Shown here one piece after another: positions 1 to 7,703 of a DNA stretch of 17,616 bases. The stretch is from an uncultured Synergistaceae bacterium. Its GTDB lineage: Bacteria; Synergistota; Synergistia; Synergistales; Aminobacteriaceae. Positions within the stretch are counted from its first letter, which is position 1. Every line of letters begins with the position of its first letter. The stretch lies in the NCBI GenBank assembly GCA_937870605.1, contig CALMZW010000235.1, positions 1 through 17,616 of the forward strand, given 5' to 3'. The notes under the pieces were generated by a model. That model ran no database searches and was not told the origin of the DNA. It saw only the letters and a program-made list of their open reading frames with translations. A program made the position numbers and the translations under genes.

Positions 1-554
1 TCAAATACAACTCCGGCGATCAGGACTTCACAGCGCAGCTGACCGAAATCATCAGCAAGAAGCCCGATGTCCTCTTCATTCCCTCCTATTTCGCGGAGGG
101 CGCCATTGTCATGAAGCAGGCTCGCGAGCTTGGCGCAAAATTCCAGATCATGGGCGGCGACGCGATGGACAACCCCGAGATCGTCAAGATCGGCGGCGCG
201 GCGGTTGAAGGCTTCATCCACACGACCTTCCCCTATGATCCTTCGATGAAGGACATGAGCGATATCGCGAAGAAATTCACCGAAAACTGGAAGAAAGCCT
301 TCCCGGATAAGGAACCCAACGTCAACGCAGCGCTCGGATACGATTCCTTCATGCTTCTTGCGGATGCGATCACGCGGGCCGGAAAAGCCGAGCCGAACGC
401 GATCCGCGACGCTCTTGAGGTAACCAAGGGCTTCCCCGGCGTCACTGGCGCGAAAACGATCAACAAGACCCACGACGCCGAGAGCCCTGTCGGTGTCGTC
501 CAGATCAAGGACGGAAAGAAACAGTTCGTGGGGACGGTCACCCCGCAGCTCTAG
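1..554 (+). CDS. Branched-chain amino-acid ABC transporter substrate-binding protein, 3' part
   Basis: This is the C-terminal part (about 183 codons, reading frame from base 3) of a LivJ/LivK-type periplasmic binding protein. It captures leucine, isoleucine, valine or a related amino acid and hands it to the LivHM permease. The visible residues are typical of the second lobe of this fold: a strand ending in DVLFIPSYFAEGA, then QARELGAKFQIMGGDAMDNPE, a hinge-region segment GFIHTTFPYDPS, and the late helix AALGYDSFMLLADAI. The protein ends in QFVGTVTPQL and a TAG stop. The signal peptide and N-terminal lobe lie outside the window. The genes for the two permeases and two ATPases follow directly, which supports the assignment. 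The exact ligand cannot be read from the sequence; LivJ/LivK-like proteins also bind amides and aromatic compounds. Confidence 0.93.
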   Translation, partial: KYNSGDQDFTAQLTEIISKKPDVLFIPSYFAEGAIVMKQARELGAKFQIMGGDAMDNPEIVKIGGAAVEGFIHTTFPYDPSMKDMSDIAKKFTENWKKAFPDKEPNVNAALGYDSFMLLADAITRAGKAEPNAIRDALEVTKGFPGVTGAKTINKTHDAESPVGVVQIKDGKKQFVGTVTPQL

Positions 555-584
555 CGTTACCGGCACTACGTTCCATGGCGTTTT

Positions 585-620
585 GGGGGGAGGAGGGATT
601 CCCTCTTCCTCCCATTTTTC
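585..620 (+). terminator. Intrinsic terminator-like hairpin between the binding-protein gene and livH
   Basis: A 13-bp stem (585-597 with 601-613, two G-U pairs) closes on a three-base loop (ATT, 598-600) and is followed by ATTTTTCTT. It lies 30 bases after the stop codon of the binding-protein gene and just before the livH ribosome-binding site. No promoter is visible between it and livH. It therefore most likely acts as a partial terminator, or a 3' mRNA stabiliser, that makes the binding protein more abundant than the membrane components. Confidence 0.85.
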
Positions 621-642
621 TTGAGTGAGGGGGACGGCTCGT

Positions 643-1536
643 ATGAGCTTCAACATGTTCGTGCAGCACCTTTTCAATGCGATTACCCTCGGATCCCTGT
701 ACGGTCTGGTCGCCATCGGCTATACGATGGTCTATGGAATCCTCAGGCTGATCAACTTCGCGCACGGCGACATCTTCATGCTCGGCGCCTATTTCATGTT
801 TTTCGGCACGGTCACCTTCAATCTTCCCTGGGGCATCGCAGCAGTCATCGCCGTCGCCGCATCGAGCGTATGCGGTGTTTTCGTGGATCGGATCGCCTTT
901 CGGCCCTTGCGGGACGCTCCACGGATCTCCGCGCTGATCAGCGCCATCGGCGTTTCCTTTCTTATCGAAAATCTCAGTCTGGTCCTTTTTACGGGCCTTC
1001 CGCGCCAGGTCATACAACCGGAGTGGATGGTGAAGATCATTACGATCGGAGAAATCCGGATCCTCCCGTTGGCGATCGTCGTTCCGGTCATTGCCTTCAC
1101 ATTGGTGCTCGGGCTCCTCTGGATCGTCTACCGGACGAAGCCCGGACTCGCAATGCGCGCCATCTCCAAGGATATCGAAACGACGCGTCTGATGGGCGTC
1201 TCGGTCGATAAAATCATCGCTCTGGCCTTCGGCCTCGGATCGGCGTTGGCCGCCGCTTCCGGCATCATGTGGGCGCTCCGGTATCCGCAGATTCACCCGT
1301 TCATGGGGGTCTTTCCCGGCTTCAAGGCCTTCATCGCCGCCGTTTTCGGCGGAATCGGCTCCATCCAGGGCGCCATGATAGGCGGCATGCTCCTTGGGCT
1401 TATCGAGATCATGATCATCGCCTTTTTCCCGTCTCTTTCCGGATATCGTGACGCGTTCGCCTTTATCCTCCTGATCGTCATCCTTCTCATGAAACCCACC
1501 GGGCTCATGGGAGAGAAACTGGAGGACAAAATCTGA
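643..1536 (+). CDS. livH: Branched-chain amino-acid ABC transporter permease LivH
   Basis: This 297-residue inner-membrane permease forms the translocation channel together with LivM. Visible hallmarks are the N-terminal segment GSLYGLVAIGYTMVYGILRLINFAHGD (about residues 17-43), which is diagnostic of LivH, and the cytoplasmic coupling loop AMRAISKDIETTRLMGVSVDK (about 170-190), which docks on the ATPases. Several hydrophobic helices and a C-terminal KPTGLMGEK follow. I chose ATG 643 because a GAGGGGG ribosome-binding sequence lies about ten bases upstream. A GTG at 625 in the same frame would add six residues but lacks a comparable site. The gene's TGA shares one base with the livM ATG (TGATG), which indicates translational coupling. 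Confidence 0.95.
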   Translation: MSFNMFVQHLFNAITLGSLYGLVAIGYTMVYGILRLINFAHGDIFMLGAYFMFFGTVTFNLPWGIAAVIAVAASSVCGVFVDRIAFRPLRDAPRISALISAIGVSFLIENLSLVLFTGLPRQVIQPEWMVKIITIGEIRILPLAIVVPVIAFTLVLGLLWIVYRTKPGLAMRAISKDIETTRLMGVSVDKIIALAFGLGSALAAASGIMWALRYPQIHPFMGVFPGFKAFIAAVFGGIGSIQGAMIGGMLLGLIEIMIIAFFPSLSGYRDAFAFILLIVILLMKPTGLMGEKLEDKI

Positions 1537-2582
1537 TGAATCCGAAAATAAGGAACTCCATTCTGAATATACTGCTGGTCGCTCTCCTGGGCGGATTCCT
1601 CTGGTGGGGCGAGCGCAATCTGGACGGATATCAGATACAGGTGCTCAACCTCATCGCCGTGAACGCGATCCTTGCCCTGAGTCTGAACCTTATCTATGGC
1701 TTCACCGGCATGTTTTCGCTCGGGCACGCCGGATTCATGGCGATCGGGGCGTACGTTTCCGCGCTTTTGATCCTGAGCCCGGCGCAGAAAGAGATGATGT
1801 GGATCCTGGAACCCGTCATCTGGCCCTTTTCCGTCATGCAGGCCCCGTTTCTCGTTTCCGTCATCGCAGGAGGTCTTGTCGCCGCATTGATCGGTCTCCT
1901 GATCGCTCTTCCCGTTCTTCGCCTGGGGGGCGACTATCTCGGGATCGCGACAATGGGGTTTGCCGAGATCATCCGCGTCGTCATCACGAATATAACGCCG
2001 ATTACGAACGGATCGCTGGGGCTCAAGGGAATCCCGGATTACGCGGGCCTGTGGTGGAATTATGGGTGGTTTCTTTTCACGTTGTACTTCATAGTCAGAA
2101 TTGTAAACAGCAACTTCGGAAATGTCTTCAAGGCGATCCGCGACGATGAAATCGCCGCAAAGAATATGGGGATCAATACGTTCCGTTACCGCGTCATCTC
2201 GTTTTCGATCGGCGCGTTCTTCGCCGGCGTGGGGGGAGCGCTCATGGGAAGTCTCATCACCACGATCGACCCGAAAATGTTCTCGTTCCTTCTGACGTAC
2301 AACGTCCTGATGATCGTTGTCACCGGAGGGCTCGGTTCCCTCACTGGGAGCATTCTGGGCAGCGTCGTGATCACGATTCTTCTGGAATGGCTCCGGTTCG
2401 TGGAAAATCCGCTGACCATCGGCTCCTTTGAGATCCCCGGCATTCCCGGAATGCGCATGGTCGTATTCTCCCTTCTTCTCATTTTCATCATTCTGTTCCG
2501 GCGCGAGGGGATCATGGGGATGAAAGAGTGGACCTGGGACGGTCTCTTCGCCCGGTTCGGCAAGGGGGGAAAGACTGAATGA
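1536..2582 (+). CDS. livM: Branched-chain amino-acid ABC transporter permease LivM
   Basis: This 348-residue partner permease carries the LivM signature NLIYGFTGMFSLGHAGFMAI (about residues 51-70). It also has the LRLGGDYLGIATMGFAEI segment in its middle and an EAA-like coupling loop KAIRDDEIAAKNMGIN (about 199-214) that contacts the ATP-binding subunits. The protein is strongly hydrophobic throughout, with a short charged C-terminus after the last helix (RREGIMGMKEWTWDG). Its start overlaps the livH stop by one base and its own TGA overlaps the livG ATG (ATGA, four bases), so the permeases and ATPases are translated as one coupled block. Length and motifs are normal for the family. Confidence 0.95.
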   Translation: MNPKIRNSILNILLVALLGGFLWWGERNLDGYQIQVLNLIAVNAILALSLNLIYGFTGMFSLGHAGFMAIGAYVSALLILSPAQKEMMWILEPVIWPFSVMQAPFLVSVIAGGLVAALIGLLIALPVLRLGGDYLGIATMGFAEIIRVVITNITPITNGSLGLKGIPDYAGLWWNYGWFLFTLYFIVRIVNSNFGNVFKAIRDDEIAAKNMGINTFRYRVISFSIGAFFAGVGGALMGSLITTIDPKMFSFLLTYNVLMIVVTGGLGSLTGSILGSVVITILLEWLRFVENPLTIGSFEIPGIPGMRMVVFSLLLIFIILFRREGIMGMKEWTWDGLFARFGKGGKTE

Positions 2583-3376
2583 CGACGCACGCGGAACGAC
2601 CCTGCGCCCTCGAAACGCAGCATCTCACGATCCGGTTCGGCGGACTGACCGCCGTCAGCGACCTGAACCTTGCCGTCCCCCACGGGAGCATCGTCGGTCT
2701 TATCGGCCCGAACGGCGCCGGGAAGACCACGGCGTTCAACATCATTACGGGGTTTTACCGACCGACGGAGGGAAAGGTGCTCTTTTACGGCGAGGATATC
2801 ACCGGGCGGCTCCCGCATCTGGTCTGCAAGACGGGAATCTCCCGAACGTTCCAGAACATCCGACTTTTTTCGAACGAAACGGTGCTCCAGAACGTCATGA
2901 TCGGGTGTCATGTCCGCCAGAAGAGCGAATGGTGGATGGCTCCGCTCATGCTCCCCCTGTTCAACCGGGAGGAAAAGGCCATTCGCGAACGGTCCTATCA
3001 TCTTCTCGAATCGATCGGCCTGTTGCCGTACGCCAATGAGATTTCGAATTCCCTCCCCTATGGGGCGCAACGACGGCTCGAGATCGCACGCGCGCTCGCG
3101 ACCGAGCCGCGTTTCCTCCTTCTCGACGAACCCGCGGCAGGCATGAACCCCCAGGAGTCCCTTGAACTCATGGGGTTCATCCGGGCGCTCCGGAAAGAAT
3201 ACGACCTGACGATTCTCCTCATCGAACACGACATGAAGGTCGTCATGGGCGTGTGCGAGTACATCTGGGTGCTTGATTACGGCGTCCTCATCGCCGAGGG
3301 CGGTCCGCAGGCGATTCAGTCCAATCCCAAGGTCATCGAGGCTTACCTCGGGGAGGAGGTCACGGCCGATGCTTAA
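2579..3376 (+). CDS. livG: Branched-chain amino-acid ABC transporter ATP-binding protein LivG
   Basis: This 265-residue ABC ATPase on the cytoplasmic face powers uptake as a heterodimer with LivF. Visible motifs are Walker A GPNGAGKTT (residues 43-51), the Q-loop in RTFQNIR (Q92), signature LPYGAQRRLEIARAL (159-173), Walker B FLLLDEP (179-185) and the H-loop IEHDMK (H217). The signature has LPYGAQ in place of the classical LSGGQ, which is usual for LivG and not a defect. The helix TEPRF and the C-terminal AYLGEE also match the family. The start codon overlaps the livM stop, and the last eight bases overlap livF. The livF ribosome-binding site GGGGAGGAGGT (3350-3360) lies inside this gene. Confidence 0.96.
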   Translation: MTTHAERPCALETQHLTIRFGGLTAVSDLNLAVPHGSIVGLIGPNGAGKTTAFNIITGFYRPTEGKVLFYGEDITGRLPHLVCKTGISRTFQNIRLFSNETVLQNVMIGCHVRQKSEWWMAPLMLPLFNREEKAIRERSYHLLESIGLLPYANEISNSLPYGAQRRLEIARALATEPRFLLLDEPAAGMNPQESLELMGFIRALRKEYDLTILLIEHDMKVVMGVCEYIWVLDYGVLIAEGGPQAIQSNPKVIEAYLGEEVTADA

Positions 3377-4088
3377 GATAGACTCCCTTCACGTGTATTA
3401 CGGAGGCATCCACGCGGTCAAGGGCATCACCATCGAAATTCCGAGGGGAAAGATCGTCACGCTGATCGGCGCCAACGGCGCGGGAAAGAGCAGCACCATT
3501 CGCGCCATCGCGGGGCTTGTCAAGCACGTTCAGGGACATATCGCCTTCACGGGACGCGACGGAAAGGAAACGGAACTGACAGGCAAAACGCCCGAAACCA
3601 TGGTGAAACTGGGCATCGCGATGAGCCCCGAAGGCCGCCGCATCCTGCCGCACCTCACGGTTGAAGAGAACCTGCGCCTCGGCGCGTACATCCGCACCGA
3701 CGAAGACGGCATCGTCAGCGATATCGATATGGTGTACTCGCTGTTTCCGAGGCTTCGTGAACGATCCTGGCAACGCGGCGGAACGCTCTCCGGAGGGGAG
3801 CAGCAGATGCTCGCGGTCGGTCGTGCGCTCATGAGCCGTCCGGATCTCATCATGCTGGATGAACCGTCTCTCGGGCTTGCTCCGCTGTTGGTCAAGGAGG
3901 TTTTCGACATCATCCGGCAGATCAACAGCGAGGGGAAAACGGTGTTGCTTGTGGAGCAAAACGCTTTTGCGGCGCTCAAAGTCGCAGATTACGCGTATAT
4001 TCTCGAGGTCGGGAATGTCGTCCTCGAAGGAACCGGAGAGCAGCTTCTGAGCGATTCCCGCGTGAAGGCGGCATATCTGGGCGGATAG
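3369..4088 (+). CDS. livF: Branched-chain amino-acid ABC transporter ATP-binding protein LivF
   Basis: This 239-residue second ATPase of the transporter has Walker A GANGAGKSS (residues 34-42), signature LSGGEQQM (140-147) and Walker B IMLDEP (161-166). The VEQN segment (195-198) stands where most ABC ATPases have the H-loop histidine; this is a LivF family feature. SPEGRRILPHLTVEENL (86-102) is another typical LivF stretch. I chose ATG 3369 because GGGGAGGAGGT ends eight bases upstream and the protein then begins MLKIDSLHVYYGG, the normal LivF start. Earlier in-frame codons would add residues that overlap livG. The gene closes the liv operon and is followed by an intrinsic terminator. Confidence 0.96.
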   Translation: MLKIDSLHVYYGGIHAVKGITIEIPRGKIVTLIGANGAGKSSTIRAIAGLVKHVQGHIAFTGRDGKETELTGKTPETMVKLGIAMSPEGRRILPHLTVEENLRLGAYIRTDEDGIVSDIDMVYSLFPRLRERSWQRGGTLSGGEQQMLAVGRALMSRPDLIMLDEPSLGLAPLLVKEVFDIIRQINSEGKTVLLVEQNAFAALKVADYAYILEVGNVVLEGTGEQLLSDSRVKAAYLGG

Positions 4089-4134
4089 TTGCGCCAAGGA
4101 CGCGTTCCCGGGATGAACGGACAGGAAACATCGA

Positions 4135-4163
4135 GGGGCGGGGCGTTGTGTCCCGCCCTTTTT
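4135..4163 (+). terminator. Intrinsic terminator of the liv operon
   Basis: A GGGCGGG/CCCGCCC stem (4136-4142 with 4152-4158, extendable by one G-U pair) closes on a seven-base loop and is followed by five T residues (4159-4163). It starts 47 bases after the livF stop. It separates the liv operon from pgsA, whose promoter begins immediately downstream. Confidence 0.9.
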
Positions 4164-4165
4164 GG

Positions 4166-4194
4166 TGGACTCCCGAGATCCTTTGGGTGATAAT
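4166..4194 (+). promoter_or_regulatory. Probable sigma-70 promoter of pgsA
   Basis: A TGGACT -35 box (4166-4171) and a GATAAT -10 box (4189-4194) are separated by 17 bases. They match TTGACA and TATAAT at four and five positions. The promoter sits immediately after the liv terminator and about 45 bases before the pgsA start, where a new transcript is expected. Confidence 0.65.
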
Positions 4195-4240
4195 AGAACA
4201 ATCGAAAGACGAGCACCTGTCCTCACGGGGGGGAAATGCG

Positions 4241-4810
4241 GTGAAATTGCGCTTCAACCTGCCGAATATGTTGAGTCTGCTTCGAGTGTTCCTTGCTCCG
4301 CTGGTCCTGATCTTTCTCACGCTCAAAATCAGTTCGCCCATTCACGCGTTCGAGTCCCTCGGCATATCCGTGAGCTATGGAGACATCCTCGCGGGCGTCG
4401 TGTTCATTCTCGCCGCCCTTACGGACACCGCAGACGGTTATATCGCGCGGAAAAAGGGAATGGTGACGAATCTCGGCAAGTTCATCGATCCGCTGGCGGA
4501 CAAGATTCTCGTCATCGCTGCGCTTATTTCTCTTGTGGAGTTGCAGCGCCTCCCGGCGTGGATCGTCGTCGTGATCATCTCGCGCGACTTCATCGTGACC
4601 GGCGTTCGGATGGCTGCGGCCGCCGAAGGGATTGTCATCGCAGCGTCGAAGGGCGGAAAAGTGAAGACCGTATCCCAGATCATCGCCATCTGCCTGCTTA
4701 TTTTCAACCTTCCCGGCGGTATGGCCGCGATGTGGCTGGCGCTGTTCCTGACGGTCTGGTCCGGGATGAATTACCTGATCAAGGGGAAAGGTCTGCTTCT
4801 GGATTCGTGA
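4241..4810 (+). CDS. pgsA: CDP-diacylglycerol-glycerol-3-phosphate 3-phosphatidyltransferase
   Basis: This integral membrane enzyme makes phosphatidylglycerophosphate from CDP-diacylglycerol and glycerol-3-phosphate, the committed step to phosphatidylglycerol and cardiolipin. The protein has 189 residues, a normal length. It opens with NLPNMLSLLRV (residues 6-16), typical of PgsA. The CDP-alcohol phosphatidyltransferase motif is complete: D62, D65, G66, A69, R70, G79, D83 and D87 have the family spacing. Further hydrophobic helices follow. I chose GTG 4241, which gives a conventional N-terminus. An in-frame GTG at 4148 lies inside the liv terminator and upstream of the likely transcript start, so it is rejected. 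The upstream G run (4227-4233) is only a weak ribosome-binding site. The exact alcohol acceptor is inferred from family resemblance. Confidence 0.92.
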   Translation: MKLRFNLPNMLSLLRVFLAPLVLIFLTLKISSPIHAFESLGISVSYGDILAGVVFILAALTDTADGYIARKKGMVTNLGKFIDPLADKILVIAALISLVELQRLPAWIVVVIISRDFIVTGVRMAAAAEGIVIAASKGGKVKTVSQIIAICLLIFNLPGGMAAMWLALFLTVWSGMNYLIKGKGLLLDS

Positions 4811-4821
4811 GGAACGTCATC

Positions 4822-4885
4822 CGCAGAAGCCGCTTTCCGGGCGGCCGGTTCCCGCCGTAGGCCGCCCATTCCGCATTCTTCCGCG
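4822..4885. other. Imperfect 64-base inverted repeat in the pgsA-secA gap
   Basis: The gap between pgsA and secA (4811-5016) holds no gene. It contains a nested fold. An outer arm, CGCAGAAG (4822-4829), pairs with CTTCCGCG (4878-4885) at seven of eight positions. A perfect 8-bp inner arm, GGGCGGCC (4839-4846), pairs with GGCCGCCC (4860-4867). Nearly symmetric internal loops of nine and ten bases separate the two arms. There is no T run after the stem, so it is not a standard intrinsic terminator. It could block 3' exonucleases, act with Rho, or be a repetitive extragenic element. Confidence 0.5.
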
Positions 4886-4936
4886 AACCTCCTGAGTCGA
4901 TGCCGCGACGCTGATGGCCAATCCGCTGTATTGCGC

Positions 4937-4964
4937 GTCACAAACGGCGTATCTATGGGATAAT
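4937..4964 (+). promoter_or_regulatory. Probable extended -10 promoter of secA
   Basis: A GATAAT -10 box (4959-4964) is preceded by the extended element TG at 4956-4957 in proper register. A GTCACA -35-like hexamer (4937-4942) lies 16 bases upstream. Transcription would start near 4971, giving a leader of about 46 bases before the secA ATG. The -10 hexamer is identical to that of pgsA. Confidence 0.6.
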
Positions 4965-5016
4965 AAAAAACTGTGCATGGAACGATGCGCCAGACTCTTT
5001 TTACGAGGTGACCTGT

Positions 5017-7692
5017 ATGCTTGAACGGATCAAGCGCGCGCTGGGGCTCGACCCCAATGAACGCGCGCTCTCTCGATATCGGGACGTCGTCGCCCGGATC
5101 AACGAACTGGAACCCGAAATGCAGTCCATGAATGACGAGGCCCTTCTGGCGAAGGGACCGGAGTACCGCGGCCGGCTGGAAGCCGGAGAAACGCTCGACG
5201 ATCTGCTCCCGGAGGTGTTCGCGCTCGTTCGCGAGGTCTCCAGCCGCACGATAGGCCTGCGCCATTTCGACGTCCAGCTGATGGGCGGCATGGCGCTCCA
5301 CGAGGGCAAGATCGCGGAGATGAAGACCGGCGAGGGAAAAACGCTGGTCGCGACGCTTGCGGTCGTCCTCAACGCGCTCTCCGGAAAGGGAGCCCACGTG
5401 GTGACCGTCAACGACTACCTCGCCCGCCGCGACGCGAACTGGATGGGGCCCGTCTATCGGGCGCTCGGACTCTCGGTCGGAGTCATCTACGCGTTCATGG
5501 ATCAGGAAGACAGAAGGCAGGCGTACCTGGCCGACGTCACATACGGGACGAACAGCGAATTCGGATTCGATTACCTTCGCGACAACATGGCGATCGCCGA
5601 GGAGCATCTCGTCCAGCGGGAACACAATTTCTGCATCGTCGATGAAGTGGACTCCATCCTCATCGACGAGGCGCGGACGCCGCTGATTATATCGGGACCT
5701 TCGGACGACTCGGTCGAACTGTACGTTACGGCGGACAGGGTGGCCCGGCAGCTTCGCGAAGGACAGGATTTCGAGAAGGACGAGAAGGAACGGAACATCT
5801 CACTGACCGAAACCGGCATCGCGAAGTGCGAAAAGCTCGTCAACCTGCCGGCGCTTTTCTCGGACGCGGCGCATTCGGACCTTGCGCACCGGATCAGCCA
5901 GGCCGTCAAGGCGCATGTGCTTTTCCAGCGGGATGTCCACTACGTCGTGAAGGACGGGGAAATCGTCATCGTCGACGAGTTCACGGGCCGTCTGATGTTC
6001 GGCCGCAGGTACTCCGACGGTCTGCACCAGGCGATCGAGGCGAAGGAAGGCGTCCGGGTCGGGCGCGAGAGCCAGACGCTTGCGACGATCACCATACAGA
6101 ACTACTTCCGCATGTACCGGAAGCTCGCGGGAATGACCGGAACGGCGTTTACGGAATCCGAGGAATTCAAGGACATATACGGCCTGGGCGTTCTCGTCCT
6201 GCCGACGAATCAGCCGATGATACGGAAGGACAACCCCGACGCCATCTACCGGACCGTTATGGAAAAATTCGCGGCCGTCGCGGAGGAGGTCGAGGAGGCC
6301 CACAAAGAGGGCGCTCCCGTGCTTGTCGGCACGACCTCCATCGAGAATTCCGAGCGGGTCAGCAAGCTCCTTCGGGCCCGGAAAGTCCCGCATCAGGTGC
6401 TGAACGCGAAACACCACGAGATGGAAGCGCAGATCGTGGCGCAGGCGGGACACCTCGGCGCCGTCACGGTCGCCACGAATATGGCGGGACGCGGGACCGA
6501 TATCATCCTTGGAGGCAATCCGGATTTTCTCGCCCGCGAGGACTTGCGGAAGGACGGCGTCGATCCGGCGCAGGCGCCGGATGCGTTCAGGGAACGCCTT
6601 GCTGTGCGGCGCGCGGAATGTGCGTCCGAACGCGAAAAAGTCGTCGCGCTCGGCGGGTTGCACATTATCGGAACGGAACGTCACGAGGCGCGCCGAATCG
6701 ACAATCAGCTCCGAGGTCGGTCAGGACGACAGGGCGACCCGGGGGCGAGCCGCTTCTACCTGTCGCTTGAAGACGACCTGCTCCGGCTGTTCGGGTCGGA
6801 GCGCATCCAGGGACTCATGGAAAAATTCGGGATGGAGGAAGGGGAATCCATCGAACACCCGCTCCTGACGAAGGCCATCGAGTCCGCGCAGAAAAAGGTC
6901 GAGGCGATGCACTTCGACATCCGCAAGCAGCTTCTCGCGTACGACAATGTCATGAACCGGCAGCGCGAAGCCGTCTACGATGAACGGCAGAAGATCCTCT
7001 CCGATCCCGATATTCTGTCGCACGTTCAGGAAGTTCTCGAAGGCGTCGTCGAGGATATTCTGGAGCGGTCCTTCCCGGAAGAGGGAGACTGCGACCCGGT
7101 GCGGGCCCTGTCCCGCCTGAAGGCCGTTTTCGGCCCCGGATTCGAGACGTACCTGACTGGCGTCGATACCGTCGCGCTTCTTGCGCCCGTCCGGGACGAC
7201 ATCAAGGACGAGGTCCGCAGGCGATTTCTGGCCAAGGTCGAGACGCTCGGAGGCGAGGTCGCCGGGAGACTCTACCGTTTTATCGTTCTCAATACGCTGG
7301 ATTCGAACTGGAAGGACCACCTTCTCGCGATGGATGAGCTGCGTCGCGGAATCGGACTTCGGGCGATCGGACAGAAGGATCCGCTTCTGGAGTATCAGTT
7401 CGAATCGTACAATCTCTTTCAGGAAATGATGGAGCGGGTTCGGGAATCCATCGCCGAGCTCGCGTTCCGCGTCACCATCGTCTCGGAGGAGCCCGGGAGG
7501 GAATACCGCTCGCCGCGTCCCGCGAGGGAAGATCGGAGCTCGTTGCTTCCCTTTCCGAAACAGGAGACGTACCAGACGGGCGGAGACGAACGCCCCCAGC
7601 CGGTCCGGAGAGGGCAGAAAGTGGGACGGAACGATCCGTGTCCGTGCGGCAGCGGCAAGAAATACAAGCACTGCTGCGGACGGAACGCATAG
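5017..7692 (+). CDS. secA: Preprotein translocase motor ATPase SecA
   Basis: SecA is the ATPase that drives unfolded preproteins through the SecYEG channel. The protein has 891 residues, normal for the family. Visible in order are Walker A MKTGEGKT (residues 102-109), YGTNSEFGFDYLRDN (176-190), Walker B IVDEVDS (207-213) with IDEARTPLIISG after it, AGMTGTAFTE and GTTSIENSE in the middle, and NMAGRGTDIILGG and LRGRSGRQGDPG in the second motor domain. The helical scaffold region LDSNWKDHL follows. The C-terminus carries the zinc/SecB-binding motif with C875, C877, C886 and C887. ATG 5017 is preferred over the in-frame GTG 5008 because GAGGTG (5005-5010) is then six bases upstream. The next gene follows after 11 bases, so secA probably leads an operon. 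Confidence 0.98.
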   Translation: MLERIKRALGLDPNERALSRYRDVVARINELEPEMQSMNDEALLAKGPEYRGRLEAGETLDDLLPEVFALVREVSSRTIGLRHFDVQLMGGMALHEGKIAEMKTGEGKTLVATLAVVLNALSGKGAHVVTVNDYLARRDANWMGPVYRALGLSVGVIYAFMDQEDRRQAYLADVTYGTNSEFGFDYLRDNMAIAEEHLVQREHNFCIVDEVDSILIDEARTPLIISGPSDDSVELYVTADRVARQLREGQDFEKDEKERNISLTETGIAKCEKLVNLPALFSDAAHSDLAHRISQAVKAHVLFQRDVHYVVKDGEIVIVDEFTGRLMFGRRYSDGLHQAIEAKEGVRVGRESQTLATITIQNYFRMYRKLAGMTGTAFTESEEFKDIYGLGVLVLPTNQPMIRKDNPDAIYRTVMEKFAAVAEEVEEAHKEGAPVLVGTTSIENSERVSKLLRARKVPHQVLNAKHHEMEAQIVAQAGHLGAVTVATNMAGRGTDIILGGNPDFLAREDLRKDGVDPAQAPDAFRERLAVRRAECASEREKVVALGGLHIIGTERHEARRIDNQLRGRSGRQGDPGASRFYLSLEDDLLRLFGSERIQGLMEKFGMEEGESIEHPLLTKAIESAQKKVEAMHFDIRKQLLAYDNVMNRQREAVYDERQKILSDPDILSHVQEVLEGVVEDILERSFPEEGDCDPVRALSRLKAVFGPGFETYLTGVDTVALLAPVRDDIKDEVRRRFLAKVETLGGEVAGRLYRFIVLNTLDSNWKDHLLAMDELRRGIGLRAIGQKDPLLEYQFESYNLFQEMMERVRESIAELAFRVTIVSEEPGREYRSPRPAREDRSSLLPFPKQETYQTGGDERPQPVRRGQKVGRNDPCPCGSGKKYKHCCGRNA

Positions 7693-7703
7693 GAGGGATG
7701 TAC

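Noticed and set aside
2186..3229. A 347-codon open frame on the minus strand opposite livM/livG
   Set aside because: It is antisense to two complete genes with full motifs and shows no independent coding features.
4148..4240. A longer pgsA starting at GTG 4148
   Set aside because: That codon lies inside the liv terminator loop and upstream of the likely pgsA transcript start, and the added residues do not resemble a PgsA N-terminus.
7638..7703. A longer DUF3857-like protein starting at 7638, inside secA
   Set aside because: It would overlap the secA zinc motif and hide the signal peptide. AGGAGGG at 7691-7697 points to ATG 7704.
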